In this document: positions 18,571 through 28,122 of the stretch, one piece after another
How the letters are laid out: each line of letters starts with the position of its first letter
How positions within the stretch are numbered: position 1 is the stretch's first letter
Source: Bacilli bacterium
GTDB taxonomy: Bacteria; Bacillota_I; Bacilli_A; RFN20; CAG-826
Reading direction: 5' to 3'
DNA length: 64,000 bases
Assembly (NCBI GenBank): GCA_017477255.1
Contig: JAFUXB010000004.1
Location: 93,590 to 157,589 of the forward strand
Notes under the pieces: generated by a model
The model's database searches: none
Seen by the model: the letters and a program-made list of their open reading frames with translations, nothing else
What the model was told of the DNA's origin: nothing
Made by a program: the position numbers and the translations under genes

Positions 18571-20424
18571 TTATGCTCCATAATTCACTTCTACATAAGA
18601 ACTTTGCCATTCGTAATTAAATAAAGAAGCAGGGGCTTCCTCTTTATTTTTCCACATATGGAAATTTAAAATTGCAAATGTATTAGCTCCAGAGCCAAGA
18701 CTAAAAGCGCCAGTTCCAATGTTATAAAGGTTACTACAATAAAAACTAAATGTTAAATTAGTAGTTCCTGATTTATAGAATGCGTAAGATCCAATAAATT
18801 CAAGATTTCCTGGCATTGAAATATAGCTACCAGAAGTAAAATATTTATTTTTTAAATTTTGCATTTTTCCAAATCCACAAGAGCCAATATAAGTAATGTT
18901 ATAAGGCATATCTACATATGTATAATTTGTACAATAAAATGCTTTTCCACCTATATATTCAACTGGATTGTCATAACTTAAACTAGTGATTTTATATTCA
19001 TTAGTGCCATTAAAAACTTTATATAAAACATGATTACTAGTTCCATATAAAGCATTATTTTGAACAACAAAGTTTTCATTTTCTGAATCTAATGAGAATG
19101 AGTGATATGCTTCAAGGGTATATCTAAAAAACATAATATCAATAAATCTTGTATCTTTTAAAATATTTGTAGAAGTGGCAGTTTTTGATGATCTAAATGC
19201 ATAAAATTCATTAATTACACCATTTCCATCATCAGTAGAAGAAATATAACGGATATCATCAATTACATTATTATCATATTCTTCATTATCTGCAATAAAT
19301 GCTAATGGATCAACATCAGTTAAAGATTTTGGTAAAGCAAAATTAGTAACTTTACAATAAGAAAATGCCCTAAACCCAATTGTTTTTAAAGTATTTCCTT
19401 CAAAATTAACTTTTTTAATCCTTATATTATTTCTTAAAATTTCATCGTAAATTATAATTGTTCCTTCTTTAAATGTGATTTCATCACCTTTAAAAAATCT
19501 ATCGATTTTATAAGCAATTTGATAAGGATATGTGTCATTTCCAATATAACATATTCCATCAACTGGATTTCCTTCTAAAGAAATACAGTTTTGGAAAATA
19601 TTTTTTCCAATCTTATTAATATTTAGTTCTTTAAATCCAAGTTTTACGTTTTCTAAAGATATACAATCATTAAACGCATAATTTTCAATATCAGTAACAG
19701 TAGAAGGAATAACTACACTTTCTAAATTAGAACATCCAGTAAAAGCGTATTCTCCAATAGTTTCAATTGGATTTTCTAAATTATTTTCTAAAACTACTGA
19801 TTCTAATGTAGTCATATTTTTAAAGAAATTTTCTCCAATATTTCCACCATTATAGAAAACTGTTCTTAGTTTAGTTGGGAATTGACTATAATCTTCAAAT
19901 TCAGTAGAGAATAAATAATTTAATGAATATGTTACGTTATTATCACCAATTTGATTATATTTTAATATTTCTAAATTTGATGAATTAAATGCACCCATTT
20001 CAATTACATAATCAAATTCATTAGTTCTTGCTTCAAGTTCATAAGATCCATCAAGTTTAGCAGGATAAGCAACTAAGGTAAGATAAGGAGATTTAGTAAA
20101 TAAAGCATCATTTTTAATAAATAAATTTTCATTTCCTTCAGCTATATTAAATCTTTCTATATTAGAGCAGCCATAAATTGCTCCTCTTTCTATTTCATTA
20201 ATATATTTACCAAAAGTAATAGAAGTAATTAAATTATTTCCAGCAAAAGCACCTTCTTTTACTAAAGTAACAGGCACTCCTTGGAACGAATCAGGAATAA
20301 TTACATTTAAATCTTCACCTCTATATTCAGTAACAGCAAATTCATCTTGGCTAGTTTCTTCATTATAAAAATGTTGAAATACTAGTCCATAAGAAAAATA
20401 AGAAGGAGTATTATTTCTCTTCAT
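18571..20424 (-). CDS. BspA-type LRR protein without a signal peptide (probable 3' part of a split gene)
   Basis: 617 residues made almost wholly of BspA-like leucine-rich repeats (for example IETIGEYAFTGCSNLESVVI). There is no signal peptide, which is odd for this family. Its first ATG overlaps the stop of the upstream lipoprotein as ATGA, in a different frame. In the 884-residue neighbour the equivalent InlB repeats and LRRs are one polypeptide. The pair is therefore best read as one ancestral gene broken by a frameshift, with translational coupling as the alternative. Without coupling or fusion the product would stay in the cytoplasm. Confidence 0.75.
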   Translation of the reverse strand: MKRNNTPSYFSYGLVFQHFYNEETSQDEFAVTEYRGEDLNVIIPDSFQGVPVTLVKEGAFAGNNLITSITFGKYINEIERGAIYGCSNIERFNIAEGNENLFIKNDALFTKSPYLTLVAYPAKLDGSYELEARTNEFDYVIEMGAFNSSNLEILKYNQIGDNNVTYSLNYLFSTEFEDYSQFPTKLRTVFYNGGNIGENFFKNMTTLESVVLENNLENPIETIGEYAFTGCSNLESVVIPSTVTDIENYAFNDCISLENVKLGFKELNINKIGKNIFQNCISLEGNPVDGICYIGNDTYPYQIAYKIDRFFKGDEITFKEGTIIIYDEILRNNIRIKKVNFEGNTLKTIGFRAFSYCKVTNFALPKSLTDVDPLAFIADNEEYDNNVIDDIRYISSTDDGNGVINEFYAFRSSKTATSTNILKDTRFIDIMFFRYTLEAYHSFSLDSENENFVVQNNALYGTSNHVLYKVFNGTNEYKITSLSYDNPVEYIGGKAFYCTNYTYVDMPYNITYIGSCGFGKMQNLKNKYFTSGSYISMPGNLEFIGSYAFYKSGTTNLTFSFYCSNLYNIGTGAFSLGSGANTFAILNFHMWKNKEEAPASLFNYEWQSSYVEVNYGA

Positions 20425-20942
20425 ATTTTATATTTAATATCTTTAGTTACTGGACTAATTACATTATTTAAATCTTCAATGTTTTTAATAGAAGTAGCAA
20501 AATCTAAAGAAGGAAGTTTTCCATATTCTACTTCTTGAGAATTAACTAATGTTCCATCTTCTAAATAAAATTCAACTTTATAAGATTTTCTAATAGGAGT
20601 GAAATTAGCTTTTGCTATTGTTTCATTAGTTTCTTTATTATATGAATAACTCCAATTTTTAAATTTAAAGTCATATTTAGAAGTACTTTCTCTAGTAGGT
20701 TCTTCCTCATTAAATCTAACATCTTTAGTTAAATCTTTAGTTTCTTTTAAAGTTTCACCATTATAGTTAATAAATCTAACTTTATTAGATTTTGCTAAAG
20801 GTAAAACTTTATTATTTAGCATCGAAGCTGGTTGTTCATTTTTATTTTCACTATTTTTTTCATTAATATTAGCTGAACAACCAACAAGTAAAAGTAGTGG
20901 TATTATCGTAAAAGCGATTTTCTTAATTATTTTGCTTTTCAT
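20421..20942 (-). CDS. Lipoprotein with InlB-type repeats (probable 5' part of a split LRR gene)
   Basis: 173 residues from the ATG at 20942, chosen because GGAGCG precedes it and the lipobox LLLVGC then falls at the right distance; an upstream ATG would add 23 residues before the signal. After the lipid anchor come two InlB B-repeat-like units (VRFINYNGETLKETKD; YKVEFYLEDGTLVNSQEVEY), then the frame ends abruptly at a TGA that overlaps the next start. Together with 18571-20424 it reconstitutes the layout of the neighbouring LRR lipoprotein. Confidence 0.75.
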   Translation of the reverse strand: MKSKIIKKIAFTIIPLLLLVGCSANINEKNSENKNEQPASMLNNKVLPLAKSNKVRFINYNGETLKETKDLTKDVRFNEEEPTRESTSKYDFKFKNWSYSYNKETNETIAKANFTPIRKSYKVEFYLEDGTLVNSQEVEYGKLPSLDFATSIKNIEDLNNVISPVTKDIKYKI

Positions 20943-21050
20943 ATTAATTTCGCTCCTTATATATTTAATTTTATTAAAATATATAATTTTTGACATCATT
21001 TTTTTGAACAAAAATATTTCTTATTGTATATTAAAGACGAGGTATTAATA

Positions 21051-21491
21051 ATGAGTTACAAATTTTATGGTCATGAAAATAGCAAAATTTTAAAAAATAA
21101 TAGTGAATATAAAGGTATTTCAACTACACTCGAGCTTTATGATTTATTAAATGATATTTGGTGTGAATATAGCTGTGCACCAAGACTTAGAAAAGATTGG
21201 AGTTTAGAAAATAAAACAGTAGGACAATGTTCAACTACAGCATTTTTAGTTCAAGATATATTTGGTGGAAAAGTTTATGGAATTCCTTTAGAAGATGGAA
21301 GTTTTCATTGCTATAACGTAGTAGATGGCTACGTATTTGATTTAACTAGCGAACAATTTGGCAATAAAAAATTAGAATATAAGCTAGAAAATGAACAATT
21401 TAGAGAAGATCATTTTAAAAATGAAGAAAAATATTTAAGATACAAATATCTTTGCGATGAACTTAAAAAGAAATTAGCAAAAAATATATAG
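21051..21491 (+). CDS. YunG-like cysteine/transglutaminase-fold protein
   Basis: 146 residues from the ATG at 21051 (GACGAGG upstream; the ATG at 21024 lacks a site). The blocks VGQCSTTAFLVQDIFGGKVY and GSFHCYNVVDGYVFDLT resemble the YunG family, in which a Cys and a His suggest a papain/transglutaminase-like catalytic centre. Function is unknown. It is divergent from the LRR lipoprotein cluster and is the last ordinary gene before the accessory island. Confidence 0.6.
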   Translation: MSYKFYGHENSKILKNNSEYKGISTTLELYDLLNDIWCEYSCAPRLRKDWSLENKTVGQCSTTAFLVQDIFGGKVYGIPLEDGSFHCYNVVDGYVFDLTSEQFGNKKLEYKLENEQFREDHFKNEEKYLRYKYLCDELKKKLAKNI

Positions 21492-21611
21492 TTTTTTGAT
21501 TGCAAAATAAGTTTTATTAGACATAAATCTTATACTCATATTGATAAACGCTAGCATTATGTGTTTAAGAAAAATTACTAAAAATGTGAAGAACATAACC
21601 TTCTTGAATGA

Positions 21612-21710
21612 ATGGATAAGAATTCACGTGCACCTGTTGAAGTAATTAATTCAACTTCGCCAAGTGTAAGAACTAATAAGACATTGGTGGATGTAAAAAA
21701 GGAGAAATAA
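21612..21710 (+). other. Short orphan reading frame (32 residues) in a gene-debris region
   Basis: The frame begins MDKNSRAPVEVINS and ends KKEK. It has no clear ribosome site and an in-frame stop just upstream, and looks like the tail of a lost gene. The region 21492-22141 otherwise holds a possible IS end near 21713-21735 (CTCCAAATCGGACACTTA, like the IS3-type end at 63682) and the left repeat module. Confidence 0.3.
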
Positions 21711-21790
21711 TGAAGTGAACTCCAAATCGGACACTTAAAATAATAAAGACCAAAAGACGGAAATCGATTAAGACTCCTGTTTTTTAGTTA

Positions 21791-21985
21791 TATTGAAACA
21801 ACTGTGTTGATACAAGGATTTTCCTTAAATCAACACTTTTTTGTTGTTTTGTTGTATCAAGCCTATTGTATAGCAAGGATTTATGACAACTATAGTGATA
21901 CAATTTTTCCTCTTGTATTCTTATAGTTGTGTATTTTAAAAAGTATTTACAGGAAAGGTCTAAAAATACACGAAAGGTCAGGCTA
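21791..21985 (+). repeat. Left boundary module of the defence island
   Basis: Begins with ATATTGAAACAACTGT (21791-21806), repeated perfectly at 30232-30247. A hairpin follows: outer stem GTGTTGAT / ATCAACAC (21805-21812, 21830-21837), inner stem AAGGA / TCCTT, then TTTTTT. Farther on are motifs related to ACACGAAAGG(T/C)C (21951 and 21969-21979), matched at 30409-30419. The same order of parts occurs at 30232-30440. Confidence 0.65.
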
Positions 21986-22110
21986 TCGAGTAAAACTAGG
22001 CTTTTAAATCCAAAAAATCTCCAAAGGATTCTGAAATTTGTTAACATAATGCATTAATGTTGAGAAAAAGACAAAATAAATATGCGATAAAATGGTCTTT
22101 ATATAGCAAT

Positions 22111-22138
22111 TTATCAAAAAGATGATATACTATGATAA
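22111..22138 (+). promoter_or_regulatory. Promoter/operator of the defence operon
   Basis: TTATCA (22111), TGATAT (22123) and TGATAA (22133) make a set of inverted half-sites around a TATACT -10 (22126-22131). They lie just before the XRE gene, as expected for an autoregulated controller protein. The -35 is poor. Confidence 0.45.
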
Positions 22139-22174
22139 GAAATGACTAATTATGCAAAGAATGAGGTAAAATGT

Positions 22175-22366
22175 ATGGAATTCAAGGAAAAGTTAGTTTA
22201 TGTTAGAGCAAAATTAAATCTTACTCAAGAGGAATTAGCGAAAAAACTTAATGTATCTTTCCCTACAATTTCAAGATGGGAAAACGGAAAGACAAGGCCT
22301 ACAAAAAAAGGACTTATGACTTTTGATGTTTTTTGCAAAGAAAACAATATTATTTGGGAGGATTAA
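22175..22366 (+). CDS. XRE-family regulator (controller protein of the defence operon)
   Basis: 63 residues from the ATG at 22175 (GAGG 9 bases upstream; the ATG at 22142 lacks a site). A single Cro/C1-type helix-turn-helix (LTQEELAKKLNVSFPTISRW) spans nearly the whole protein. Proteins of this size head many restriction-modification operons, where they time expression. It ends 2 bases before the next gene, whose ribosome site lies inside it. The inverted half-sites upstream are candidate operators. Confidence 0.8.
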   Translation: MEFKEKLVYVRAKLNLTQEELAKKLNVSFPTISRWENGKTRPTKKGLMTFDVFCKENNIIWED

Positions 22367-22368
22367 TT

Positions 22369-24645
22369 ATGGCTACTAATTGGGATGATTTGGTCTCTGG
22401 TGAAGAACTTCTTAAAGCTACAAAAAAGAGAAAAAATAAATTTATTGAGCAAAAAGTGTCTGCAGATAAAATTGATGAATTTATCAATAAAGGTTGGGAA
22501 GTATTTAAAGAATATAAAAATGGTTCAGCTCTTGTGAAAAAAGAAAAATCTGTAGGAGATCTATTTGAAAATGAAGTTTGGCTAATATTCCAAAAAATGG
22601 GATTTAAGGTGATGAACGCCACAAATAAATTTAAATTAGATTATTCTGATGTTTCGTCTAAGCAAATTGATATAATTGCTATTGATGATGAAATTTGCTT
22701 ACTAATTGAGTGTAAGGCAACTGAAAAAGAAGATAATACTAAAACTTGGAAGACTGAACTTGAATCAATTAACGGAAACTTCAAAGGGTTATCCAATGAA
22801 GTTAGAAAGAAATATCCTAAAGTAAGAGTTAAGTATATTTTCGCTACAAAAAATTTCGTTATTGGTGATGCTGATATTAAGAGAATGGAAGATTTTAGAA
22901 TCGCTAATTTCGATTATGAAAAAGTAAGATATTACAATGATTTGTCAGATCATTTAGGTTCTGCAGCTAGATATCAATTATTGGGCAATTTATTTGCAAA
23001 AACTGAAATTAAAGGTATGAATTCAAGTGTTCCTGCAATTGAAGGAAAAATGGGAAACAAGACTTATTATACTTTTTTAATTGAGCCAGAAAGACTGTTA
23101 AAGCTAGCATATATTTTACATAGAAATAAAGCAAATCATAAATTAATGCCTACATATCAAAGACTAATTAAAAAAGATAGATTAAAAGCTATTAGAAAAT
23201 TTGTTAATGAAGGAGGGTATTTTCCTAACTCTTTAATTGTATCCATAGATACAAATGGAAGAGGAGTTGTTTTTGAACCATCCTCAACCAGAACTGATAA
23301 TAACCTTTCAAGAATGGGTACGTTAAAGCTTCCAAAGACTTATCAATCTTTATATGTAATTGATGGACAACATAGATTATACGGTTATTCTGATTCAAAA
23401 TTTGCTTCATGTAATTCAGTTCCTGTTGTGGCTTTTGTTGATATGCAAAAACACGAACAAGTTAAACTGTTTATGGACATAAATGAAAATCAAAAATCAG
23501 TACCTAAAGGTCTTAGAAACACATTAAATATTGATTTATTATGGAATGCTGAATTATATGCTCAAAGGCAGGAAGCATTACGATTAGATTTAGGACAACA
23601 ATTGGGTGAAGATACAAAGTCTCCTTTATACGGTAGAGTTGTTACAGGTGAAGATTTATCAAATACAAAGCGTTGTATAACTCTAGATTATATTAACGAT
23701 GCTTTTAAGCAATCAAATTTCTTTAATATTTACAAAAAAGGTAAGAACGAAATACTGACTCCTGGTACATTTGATAAGACAGATAATGATGAGACAGAGG
23801 CTATATTATTTCCATTTATATCTAAGTGCTTTAAAACAATTAAGGATTATTGTTCAGAAGAACGGGATAGAGGTAGTGAGGGATTTTTAACAATTAACAA
23901 TACCACATTTGCCTTGATTAAAGTTTTTAATGATATAGTCAATATCCAATTAAAGAAAGAAAATAAGGTGATAGTTGATGATGGTGATTCTTTCTTTAAA
24001 GAATGTGAAGGCATGTTATTAAATTTAGCTGATACAATTAATACTTTAGACCTTGATACGATAAATGCAATTAAAACTGCGAAAGGCGGAGCAGCTAAGA
24101 AAACATCATGGAATAAATTAAGGGTAGCTTTTAATACCAAGTTCCCTGATTTTACATATCCAGAACTTGAAGAGTATGTCAAGGAAAATTGTGTTAATAA
24201 TAATCCGTATGCTTCACAATATATTGGAGAAATACTCGATGAAATCAAGAGACGTTTGAAAGATAAAATTGGAAATGACTCTCAATGGATGCACAAGTAT
24301 TTACCTGAAAAATTAAGAAATGATTTAATATCTAAAGTTGCAATTGAAAAAGTAAATAGACAAATTCAAGGTAATGATGAGGAAGTCGATGAATGGGACT
24401 ATATTTCTTTTAATGAAATCAAACAAATTGCAAACTATGGTACAAACTGGTCAGCTTTTTGCAGTGATGTTTTAGTTTTACCATCCAATAAGATGAATAA
24501 AATTAATACCTTGCAATGGCTTACTGATTTAGAATCAGCTAAAAATAGAATCAGTTTAAATCAATCTATTGTTACAAGTGAGTTTGAATCAATTAAGAAA
24601 ATATATAGTGAATTTATTAAAGATGAAAATGGTGAGGCTATCTAA
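22369..24645 (+). CDS. PD-(D/E)XK nuclease fused to a DGQHR (DndB-like) domain
   Basis: 758 residues from the ATG at 22369, preceded by GGGAGG. The N-terminal part (~75-215) has a restriction-endonuclease-like core, QIDIIA followed by LLIECK (about 98-116). The middle (~215-480) is a DGQHR domain with VIDGQHRLYGY near 330-340. DGQHR proteins include DndB of DNA phosphorothioation and DpdB of 7-deazaguanine modification, but no dnd or dpd genes are here. The C-terminal ~270 residues are unassigned. It overlaps the Dam gene by one base (TAATG). Likely the nuclease or effector of this locus (inference). Confidence 0.75.
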   Translation: MATNWDDLVSGEELLKATKKRKNKFIEQKVSADKIDEFINKGWEVFKEYKNGSALVKKEKSVGDLFENEVWLIFQKMGFKVMNATNKFKLDYSDVSSKQIDIIAIDDEICLLIECKATEKEDNTKTWKTELESINGNFKGLSNEVRKKYPKVRVKYIFATKNFVIGDADIKRMEDFRIANFDYEKVRYYNDLSDHLGSAARYQLLGNLFAKTEIKGMNSSVPAIEGKMGNKTYYTFLIEPERLLKLAYILHRNKANHKLMPTYQRLIKKDRLKAIRKFVNEGGYFPNSLIVSIDTNGRGVVFEPSSTRTDNNLSRMGTLKLPKTYQSLYVIDGQHRLYGYSDSKFASCNSVPVVAFVDMQKHEQVKLFMDINENQKSVPKGLRNTLNIDLLWNAELYAQRQEALRLDLGQQLGEDTKSPLYGRVVTGEDLSNTKRCITLDYINDAFKQSNFFNIYKKGKNEILTPGTFDKTDNDETEAILFPFISKCFKTIKDYCSEERDRGSEGFLTINNTTFALIKVFNDIVNIQLKKENKVIVDDGDSFFKECEGMLLNLADTINTLDLDTINAIKTAKGGAAKKTSWNKLRVAFNTKFPDFTYPELEEYVKENCVNNNPYASQYIGEILDEIKRRLKDKIGNDSQWMHKYLPEKLRNDLISKVAIEKVNRQIQGNDEEVDEWDYISFNEIKQIANYGTNWSAFCSDVLVLPSNKMNKINTLQWLTDLESAKNRISLNQSIVTSEFESIKKIYSEFIKDENGEAI

Positions 24646-25475
24646 TGGAAACAATATTAAAATGGGCTGGAGGGAAAAGATTATTAATAAATCAAATATC
24701 AAAAATAATAAATCCTGACCAGTTAAAAAAAGACAATGGACATTACTATGAACCATTTATTGGCGGTGGCGCTATTGCCTTTTCATTAGAATTGAATGAA
24801 ACCGTCATTAATGATTCGAATAAAGAATTAATTAATATGTATAATGTTATAAAAAACAATCCTAGCGAATTAATTGAATTACTAAAAATTCATCAATCTA
24901 AATATTCTGATGCTTATTATGAAAGAATTAGAAAAATGGACCGAAGTAAAAATTATGATAATATTTCGAATGTTGAAAAGGCTGCAAGATTTATATTCCT
25001 AAATAAAACTTGCTACAATGGCTTGTATAGAGTTAATTCTAGCGGACATTTTAATGTTCCAAAAGGAAAATATAAAAATCCAGATATTATTATGGAAAAA
25101 AAGATAAATGGACTTAGTAGATTACTCAATGAAAAATCGTTCAAAATAACTTGTTTAGATTTTGAAAAAGCAGTAGAGGATGCAACCAAAGGAGACGTAG
25201 TATATTTTGATCCACCATATGATTATGAAGAAACTGGTTTCACATCTTATTCAGCAATAGGATTTAACAAATCTGATTTAGTAAGATTAAAAAATTTATG
25301 TGACAGATTAATTGATAGAGGCTGTAGAGTAATAATTAGCAATAATGACACTAAGTTTGTCAATGAATTGTTTAAATGCAATGGATATAAGATAGTTCAT
25401 ATTGAAGCTTTTAGATTTATAAGTTGTGATGGTTCAAAGAGATCTAAAGTGAAAGAGGTTATTATTTATGGATAA
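24645..25475 (+). CDS. D12-class adenine-N6 DNA methyltransferase (Dam-like)
   Basis: 276 residues. The SAM-binding N terminus is WAGGKR, followed by YYEPFIGGGAIAF (~33-45), and the catalytic motif is DPPYDYE near 188-194. This is the Dam/DpnM architecture, with adenine in a GATC-like site the usual target. The specificity here is not proven. It starts on the last base of the nuclease gene and overlaps the next by 8 bases, so expression is tightly coupled. In the operon it would protect self DNA. Confidence 0.92.
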   Translation: METILKWAGGKRLLINQISKIINPDQLKKDNGHYYEPFIGGGAIAFSLELNETVINDSNKELINMYNVIKNNPSELIELLKIHQSKYSDAYYERIRKMDRSKNYDNISNVEKAARFIFLNKTCYNGLYRVNSSGHFNVPKGKYKNPDIIMEKKINGLSRLLNEKSFKITCLDFEKAVEDATKGDVVYFDPPYDYEETGFTSYSAIGFNKSDLVRLKNLCDRLIDRGCRVIISNNDTKFVNELFKCNGYKIVHIEAFRFISCDGSKRSKVKEVIIYG

Positions 25476-25923
25476 GAATATACCATTTCCACAAGCTGAT
25501 GATTTTAATAAAGTCATATCATTGTTAAATATTGAAGATGAAAGCAATTTGAAAAATAAAAACAAGATAAGTTTATTATTTGATGGAATAGCAGATAGAC
25601 AGGTTCAGTATTATTTATCTGCATGTATGTATTTAGGCTTTGTTGATGAAAAAAAAGAATTCACATTATTGGGCAAAAAACTTAGAAAACTCTCAAGAAC
25701 CGAACAAGAAATAGAATTAGCGCAAATTATTGTATCACATGATGTTTTTGGGCATGTATATTTTTTAGAAAAACGTCTTGGAACGAAATTAGATAGAAGC
25801 GATGTTATTGAACTGCTTAAAACATATGTCAGTTTTGAAAGCGAAGAAATGTATAAAAGACGATCTCATACCATTATTAAATGGATTGAGTGGATAAATG
25901 ATAAATTTAATGATGAATTTTAG
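25468..25923 (+). CDS. Winged-helix-like protein of the defence operon (unknown function)
   Basis: 151 residues, overlapping dam by 8 bases. FPQADDFNKVISLLN and RQVQYYLSACMYLGF, then FTLLGKKLRKLS, have the look of a winged-helix domain seen alone or attached to type II restriction proteins. I cannot name the family with certainty. There is no catalytic motif. It may be a specificity or DNA-binding partner of the nuclease. Confidence 0.6.
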   Translation: MDKNIPFPQADDFNKVISLLNIEDESNLKNKNKISLLFDGIADRQVQYYLSACMYLGFVDEKKEFTLLGKKLRKLSRTEQEIELAQIIVSHDVFGHVYFLEKRLGTKLDRSDVIELLKTYVSFESEEMYKRRSHTIIKWIEWINDKFNDEF

Positions 25924-26095
25924 GAAAATAACATTGTTTATATTACTATCTATTCCTTTAGTAATGTTGTGTTCTTGCAGTAACAAAAATGTTATATCAA
26001 ACAATCCGTATACAAAAGAACCTTCAATAACAATACTATCAACTGATTCAGAGGAAGATGATTCAAGTACGAGTAAAATTTTAGAAAGGGGATAA
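25913..26095 (+). CDS. Small lipoprotein inside the defence operon
   Basis: 60 residues from the ATG at 25913, which overlaps the preceding gene by 11 bases. A basic start and hydrophobic stretch end in a lipobox VMLCSC. The mature part is only about 40 residues, rich in Ser, Asp and Glu. A secreted lipoprotein within a DNA-defence operon is unusual; it might tie the system to the membrane, or be a passenger. Confidence 0.5.
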   Translation: MNFRKITLFILLSIPLVMLCSCSNKNVISNNPYTKEPSITILSTDSEEDDSSTSKILERG

Positions 26096-26100
26096 AGCAG

Positions 26101-28122
26101 ATGATAAAAATTGATTTTCACATTCATACAATTAAAACAGACTTAGATTCTGCATTTGATTTTAGTCTTGATAAAATTTCAGAATATGTGCAAAAAAAGA
26201 AAATTAATGCAATAGCCATTACTAATCATAATTTATTTGATAGAGCAAATTTTGATCTTATAAAAATTCACTTGAAAGATGTAGCTGTTTATCCTGGTAT
26301 AGAAGTAACTCTTGAAGGTGGTCATTTAATTGTTGTTGCTCCTTTTACTAAAATAGAAGAATTTGAAGAGCAATGTAAAAAAATACATGATGAGTTCAAA
26401 GAAAAGAATGATATTTCTCTTGATTTCTTTATGGATATATTTTCTAATCATGAGGAGTATTTATTAATCCCACATTATGATAAAAATCCAAAAATACAAA
26501 AATTTATTTTAGATAGAATTGGCTCTAGTTTTATCTGTGGAGAGGTTTGCAGTCCTAAAAAATTTATAAGATTATATAAAGAAAAAGGAACTTTGACACC
26601 TTTACTCTTTAGTGACATGAGGATGGCTGATGATATCCCATTATTAAACAAACAAACATATATTGATACTGACTCTACTGATTTTTACTCAATGAAGGAA
26701 GCAATTCGTGATAAAGAAAAGGTTTATATTAATGACAAAAAGAAGAGGGACTTATTTCCAATTTTAGATGACGGGACATTAGCTTCTTCTGGGTTAAATA
26801 TTATTTTTGGTAAGAGATCATCAGGAAAAACATACACTTTAGATCGAATAAATGAAAATTTTGATAATGTTAAATATATTAAACAGTTTGATTTGATTGA
26901 AAAGGATAAAGAAGCTGCTAACAAAAAATTTGATGAAAGTATGTCAAATGATAGAAGTATTTATAGCGATGAATATCTGGCTGAATTTAAGGAAATTGTA
27001 AATAATGTTTTAAGTATTAATTATAAAGAACAAGAAACAAAGCTTAGCGATTATGTTTCTTCATTAGTTGAATTTGCTGTTGATATGGATAATCATGATG
27101 CTTTTTCTAAAGTCCCAGTTTTTAGTGAACAAAAATTTGAATATGTGATAGATAAAAAACCTAAAAACATTATTGATTCTATTTCAAATTTACTAGATTC
27201 TGGAACATACGAAAAAATAATTAATAAGTACATTTCCAATGAGAATCTTATTAAAATGCTAAATGAATTCGTCAAAATTCATAGGGAAAAGAAGAGAGAA
27301 GAATTAATATGTAAACAAGCAAATGAATTGATTGATAAGATTCAACGTGCTTTATCAATTGAGTCATCTCAAAATGCTATTCCATCATTTGATATTAATC
27401 AATATGCTACGGATGTAATAAAGAAGAATTTGTTTGTAAAGATAGCTGACATAATTAAAAAACCTAAACTTTTATTAGAAAATCAAATTGGAAAATTTAA
27501 AATAGTAGCTAAAAGAGAACCGTTTGGATCTGCAAAAGAACTACAAAATTTTGTTGGAAAAAAGGGAGAATACTCATCATCATATAATTTATATGATAAT
27601 CCTTTCGATTATTTAAATTCTTTTGAAGATAAACCGCATATACAAAAAGATCAAATTTATAAGTATTTTGTTAGAATCAATTATCAGGTATTAAATGCCA
27701 ATGGCTATCCTGTTTCTGGTGGTGAACGTGCTGAATTTAATTTAGAAAAGAATTTAAGTGATGCTGAGAACTATGATATGTTGTTGATTGATGAGCCCGA
27801 ATCATCATTTGATAATATATTTTTAAGAACTGATATTGTTGATAAAATTACATCAATAAGTAAAAAAATACCTGTATTTGTATCAACACATAATAATGTT
27901 CTTGGTGGAAATTTAAATTCAAACTATATTTTGTATACTGAAGCAGTTAATACAGCAGATGGAACTATGTTTTCTATATACGGAGGAAACAGAGAGAATA
28001 AAGTCTTAACTTCTGTAAATAATACTCAAATTAAGAATTATGTAGTAATGATTAATAGCTTAGAAGGAGGAGAGGAATCATATGTTGAGCGAAAAGAAAC
28101 CTATAAAAATCTTAAAGATTAA
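26101..28122 (+). CDS. PHP-domain plus SMC/ABC-type ATPase (Ppl/TrlF-like)
   Basis: 673 residues. The N-terminal PHP phosphoesterase (~1-215) has HIH at 7-9, ITNHN (~40), GIEV and GGH (~64-75), PHYD (~124) and FSDMR (~165). The ATPase follows: Walker A FGKRSSGKTY (~235-244), a helical middle, signature VSGGERAEF (~538), Walker B LLIDEPESSFD (~560) and H-loop STHNN (~593). The same fusion is known as the single-gene phage-defence protein Ppl and overlaps the TrlF ATPase family. PHP domains hydrolyse phosphodiesters, suggesting ATP-gated nucleic-acid cleavage. AGGGG lies 8 bases before the ATG. It overlaps the next gene by 41 bases. Confidence 0.85.
   Translation: MIKIDFHIHTIKTDLDSAFDFSLDKISEYVQKKKINAIAITNHNLFDRANFDLIKIHLKDVAVYPGIEVTLEGGHLIVVAPFTKIEEFEEQCKKIHDEFKEKNDISLDFFMDIFSNHEEYLLIPHYDKNPKIQKFILDRIGSSFICGEVCSPKKFIRLYKEKGTLTPLLFSDMRMADDIPLLNKQTYIDTDSTDFYSMKEAIRDKEKVYINDKKKRDLFPILDDGTLASSGLNIIFGKRSSGKTYTLDRINENFDNVKYIKQFDLIEKDKEAANKKFDESMSNDRSIYSDEYLAEFKEIVNNVLSINYKEQETKLSDYVSSLVEFAVDMDNHDAFSKVPVFSEQKFEYVIDKKPKNIIDSISNLLDSGTYEKIINKYISNENLIKMLNEFVKIHREKKREELICKQANELIDKIQRALSIESSQNAIPSFDINQYATDVIKKNLFVKIADIIKKPKLLLENQIGKFKIVAKREPFGSAKELQNFVGKKGEYSSSYNLYDNPFDYLNSFEDKPHIQKDQIYKYFVRINYQVLNANGYPVSGGERAEFNLEKNLSDAENYDMLLIDEPESSFDNIFLRTDIVDKITSISKKIPVFVSTHNNVLGGNLNSNYILYTEAVNTADGTMFSIYGGNRENKVLTSVNNTQIKNYVVMINSLEGGEESYVERKETYKNLKD

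Noticed and set aside
21784..22047. 87-residue minus-strand frame
   Set aside because: It lies over the boundary module, lacks a ribosome site and has no family resemblance.
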